Shown one piece after another: positions 6,901 to 8,323 of a DNA stretch of 8,323 nucleotides. The stretch is taken from NCBI GenBank assembly GCA_027489195.1, contig JAIYAG010000024.1:1-8323 (forward strand). The letters are read 5' to 3'. Below the pieces are notes generated by a model that had not been told where the DNA came from, made no database searches, and worked only from the letters and a program-made list of their open reading frames with translations. Both the position numbers and the translations under genes were made by a program. This DNA is from Burkholderiales bacterium. GTDB lineage: Bacteria; Pseudomonadota; Gammaproteobacteria; Burkholderiales; Burkholderiaceae_E. Position 1 is the stretch's first letter. Each line of letters starts with the position of its first letter.

Positions 6901-8323
6901 AGCCCCTGGGGCAGACCGGTCGCGGTGAACGAGAGCCGATCGCCATCGGGATCGCCGGCCGCCAGCACGAGGCTCGCGGCCACGCCGCGCACCAGCACCG
7001 GCCGCGGCAGCTTGCCCCAGACCGGCGGCCGGTTCGCGCCGGGCAGGCCGAACACCTCGACCTCGGCCAGGCTCAGGTAGGTGGTCTCGGGCACGATCAC
7101 GCGCACGTAGCGACCGTGCGCCTGCGCCGTCACCGTCGCGTACCGGCCGATGGTGCCGGCCTGCTGCGAGCGCCAGACGGCCGGATCGGCGAGGAGCTGC
7201 TCGCGGCTGCGCCCGGTCATGTCGGTGTCGGAGACCAGCACCAGGGCGTTCGTCAGCCGATCGGCGCAGCACTCATCGCTGCGGTTCCACAAGCGGACCG
7301 CCTGGATCGACTGCGAGGCGCCGAGATCGACCTGCCACCACGGGTCGGCCTGCTGCGCAGTGTGGGTGACCGAGCGCGCGCTCCAGGCGCCGTCGCGATT
7401 GCCGTCGACCGCGCGTGCCGGATCGCCCTGCGCGACGAGGCTCGACTGGGTCGCCGGGCGCCGCAGCGCGAGGTTCTGCAGGTAGACGGTCTTCTGCGTG
7501 TCCCACGGCCCGAGCTCGAGCAGGTTGCCCTCGACGGCCGGCGCGCCCCAGGTGCTGCCGTCGGCGCTCGTCCAGATGCGAAAGCGCGCGGGTGTGCCGT
7601 GGGCCACGCCGTCCTGGCGCGGCAGCAGGCGCACGGCCGACACGACCTGCGGGACACCGAGATCGACCTGCAGCCAGTGCGGCGCGGGCGCGATGGCCGG
7701 TGCGTAGGCCGAGTGCCAGAGGCTCGACGGATTGCCGTCGATCGCGAGCGCGGCGGCGCCGCCGCCGGGCTGCTCGCTGCTGGCGCTGACGGCCCAGCCG
7801 CCGCGGGCGATCGCGCGTCCGCCGGCATCGAGGAGCTCGAGCTCGGCGAGCGAGCCCCAGGGTTTGCCGTTGACCTCGGACAGCGCCTCCAGCCTCACGA
7901 AGCGCACGGCGCCGCTGGCGTCGATCTGCCAGACGAACCAGCTCGAGACCGTGCGTGCGCCGTTGGACGCCGAGACCGTCACGACGTGGCGGCCCGCGCG
8001 CGCGGGCGTGCCCGAGATCTCGCCGGTGGCCGCATCGATCGCCGTGCCCGCGGGCAGACCTCGGGCAGACCAGGCGAGCGCCCGTCCGGCCGGGTCGGTG
8101 CCGCGGACGGCGATCCGGGCGAACGCGCCGACCGCGCCGCCCTGGTCGGCGACCGGCGCGATCCGGGGCGTGCCCTCGAGCGTCACCCGCAGCGTGTGCG
8201 CGACCGAAGGCGTGCCCTGCGCGTTCATCGCGAACAGCATCCAGTAGCCGGGCAGCAGTTCGCCCGGGTTCGACGGGATCTGCAGGTCGTAGGCGCCTGG
8301 GCTCGCGGTGGTGAAGGCCACCG
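3939..8323 (-). CDS. Giant exported oxidase-like/diheme cytochrome c fusion protein, 5'-truncated
   Basis: 1460 residues are visible and the frame is open through the window edge. The Met at 8321 would be an internal GTG. Domains in order: C-terminal tip of a galactose-oxidase/glyoxal-oxidase-like protein (DUF1929-like, PGYWMLFAMN...PSVAHTLRV, 1-47); Ig-like He_PIG (51-134); two tandem F5/8-type C (discoidin) domains (139-282, 283-425); second He_PIG (431-516); PKD with WDFGDGS (522-602); YVTN-type beta-propeller (619-975); diheme cytochrome c peroxidase/MauG-like domain (980-1230) with C1006-A-S-C-H1010 and C1137-A-D-C-H1141 plus TAPYLHDG (1187-1194); PA14 with LSDDGVRLWIDG (1236-1375); and a C-terminal module with C1402, C1409, C1439 and C1455. 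Heme attachment and extracellular modules imply export. Discoidin and PA14 domains commonly bind glycans, suggesting a polysaccharide or surface target. The first gene of a cluster with cytochrome c and SCO. Domain identities are firm; the overall reaction is inferred. Confidence 0.92.
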   Translation of the reverse strand, partial: VAFTTASPGAYDLQIPSNPGELLPGYWMLFAMNAQGTPSVAHTLRVTLEGTPRIAPVADQGGAVGAFARIAVRGTDPAGRALAWSARGLPAGTAIDAATGEISGTPARAGRHVVTVSASNGARTVSSWFVWQIDASGAVRFVRLEALSEVNGKPWGSLAELELLDAGGRAIARGGWAVSASSEQPGGGAAALAIDGNPSSLWHSAYAPAIAPAPHWLQVDLGVPQVVSAVRLLPRQDGVAHGTPARFRIWTSADGSTWGAPAVEGNLLELGPWDTQKTVYLQNLALRRPATQSSLVAQGDPARAVDGNRDGAWSARSVTHTAQQADPWWQVDLGASQSIQAVRLWNRSDECCADRLTNALVLVSDTDMTGRSREQLLADPAVWRSQQAGTIGRYATVTAQAHGRYVRVIVPETTYLSLAEVEVFGLPGANRPPVWGKLPRPVLVRGVAASLVLAAGDPDGDRLSFTATGLPQGLSIDPTTGTVSGTPVAAGDFRASVIATDARGASTSALLAIDVDEPPIVVEPIQPAPTVSGDAATWTARASGTGLAYRWDFGDGSAPTAFRASPTASHTYAAAGVYTVTLTVRDSNARTTVTTFRQQVDAAAAMARASSNLAVERRAARVRLWAVNPDSDTVAVIDAATRQRVAEIRVGAAPRSVAVAPDGRVWVANRDSASLSVIDAASLQVVATHAMPRASQPYGIAFDPTGSAWVALEATGALLRVDAAGGVRASIDVGPDPRHLAVTADGARVLVSRFVTRPLPGESTRDVVPGAAGGEVVVVSTASGAVERTVTLAHSEVPDSAIGGSGVPNYLGAPAIAPDGRSAWIPSKQDNVRRGVLREAPPGATTGGRNLDFQNTVRAVSSLVDLTTMREVGAARIDHDNSSVTSAAVFHPTGRYVFAALETSRQVAVIEVATRRELMRIEAGLAPQGVAVSPDGLQLYVHNVMDRSVRVYDLTDLVTTGTTRVMQLDEVRTVATEPLAANVLKGKQLFYDAQDPRLARDAYMSCASCHNDGGHDGRTWDLTGFGEGLRNTTSLRGRAGAQGRLHWSGNFDEVQDFEAQIRGFAGGTGLMSQAQFDTGTRALPLGDRKAGVSADLDALAAYVSSLTQVAPSPLRAANGALTAAAVAGESLFASLGCADCHGGRGFTGSATLGPVDVGTIRQPGSGRRLGAPLAGIDPPTLRDAWATAPYLHDGRAATLSDAIRAHRGLSATEAEVAQLARYVAEIGDAPGLPPQVAGLRAEYFAGKVPGADAPVAVRNEAVDFDWARGAPAGVNVGADRFSVRWTGSVTALASGTHVFQTLSDDGVRLWIDGRLVIDNWTRHAPVVDVAAPVTFQAGRRYTIRLEYYEDSGGATVRLRWRTPGATAAVRVPLSVLSGVAADWTGASPASDPRVRDGTEATCAAERQRCELPAGVTATVFYGADSRWAVKTGVAGSIACDNATFGDPANRTDKACVWRAQ

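Noticed and set aside
5092..7272. Open frame of 726 codons on the - strand inside the giant gene
   Set aside because: Same strand but another frame, with Arg-rich composition and no domain. The frame with heme motifs, PKD and propeller repeats is the real one.
1..8323. tRNA, rRNA, CRISPR array, insertion sequence or attachment site
   Set aside because: No cloverleaf, no regularly spaced repeats, and no transposase or integrase motif was seen on either strand.

Overview
The window reads as high-GC proteobacterial DNA. A beta- or gammaproteobacterium is the best guess, from the NarL/DegS-type histidine kinase, the SCO-type copper protein, the c-type cytochromes and the very strong G/C preference at third codon positions. 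No rRNA or other taxonomic marker is present, so the organism is not fixed. No mobile element, CRISPR array, tRNA or rRNA was found.

Left part (1-1281): the C-terminal half of a sensor histidine kinase on the + strand runs tail to tail into a NarL/FixJ-type response regulator on the - strand. Their 3' ends overlap by 26 bp. The pair is probably cognate, although the opposed orientation is not the usual operon layout. Next comes a non-coding stretch (about 1282-1678). It holds the regulator's ribosome binding site, a 9-9-9 direct repeat, a short inverted repeat and a cluster of three hairpins.

Middle (1679-2857): a complete class I/II PLP-dependent aminotransferase on the + strand, probably read from a leaderless or nearly leaderless transcript. 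Codon use changes sharply here: over the first 35 codons, third-position G/C is 28/35 in the kinase and 34/35 in the aminotransferase.

Right part (2860-8323, - strand): a compact three-gene cluster, in transcription order. (i) A very large, 5'-truncated, exported multidomain protein. Its visible part runs from the C-terminal tip of a galactose-oxidase/glyoxal-oxidase-like copper radical oxidase, through Ig-like, tandem discoidin, Ig-like and PKD modules, to a YVTN beta-propeller, a diheme cytochrome c peroxidase (MauG)-like domain, a PA14 domain and a four-cysteine C-terminal module. (ii) A small monoheme cytochrome c whose start codon overlaps the end of (i). (iii) An SCO1/SenC-type copper chaperone or thiol reductase. 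My reading is an extracytoplasmic oxidation system in which a copper oxidase domain and a diheme domain share one polypeptide, a small cytochrome c may carry electrons, and SCO supplies copper. The catalytic copper domain lies outside the window, so that part is inference. This fused redox protein and its cassette are the most interesting content here.
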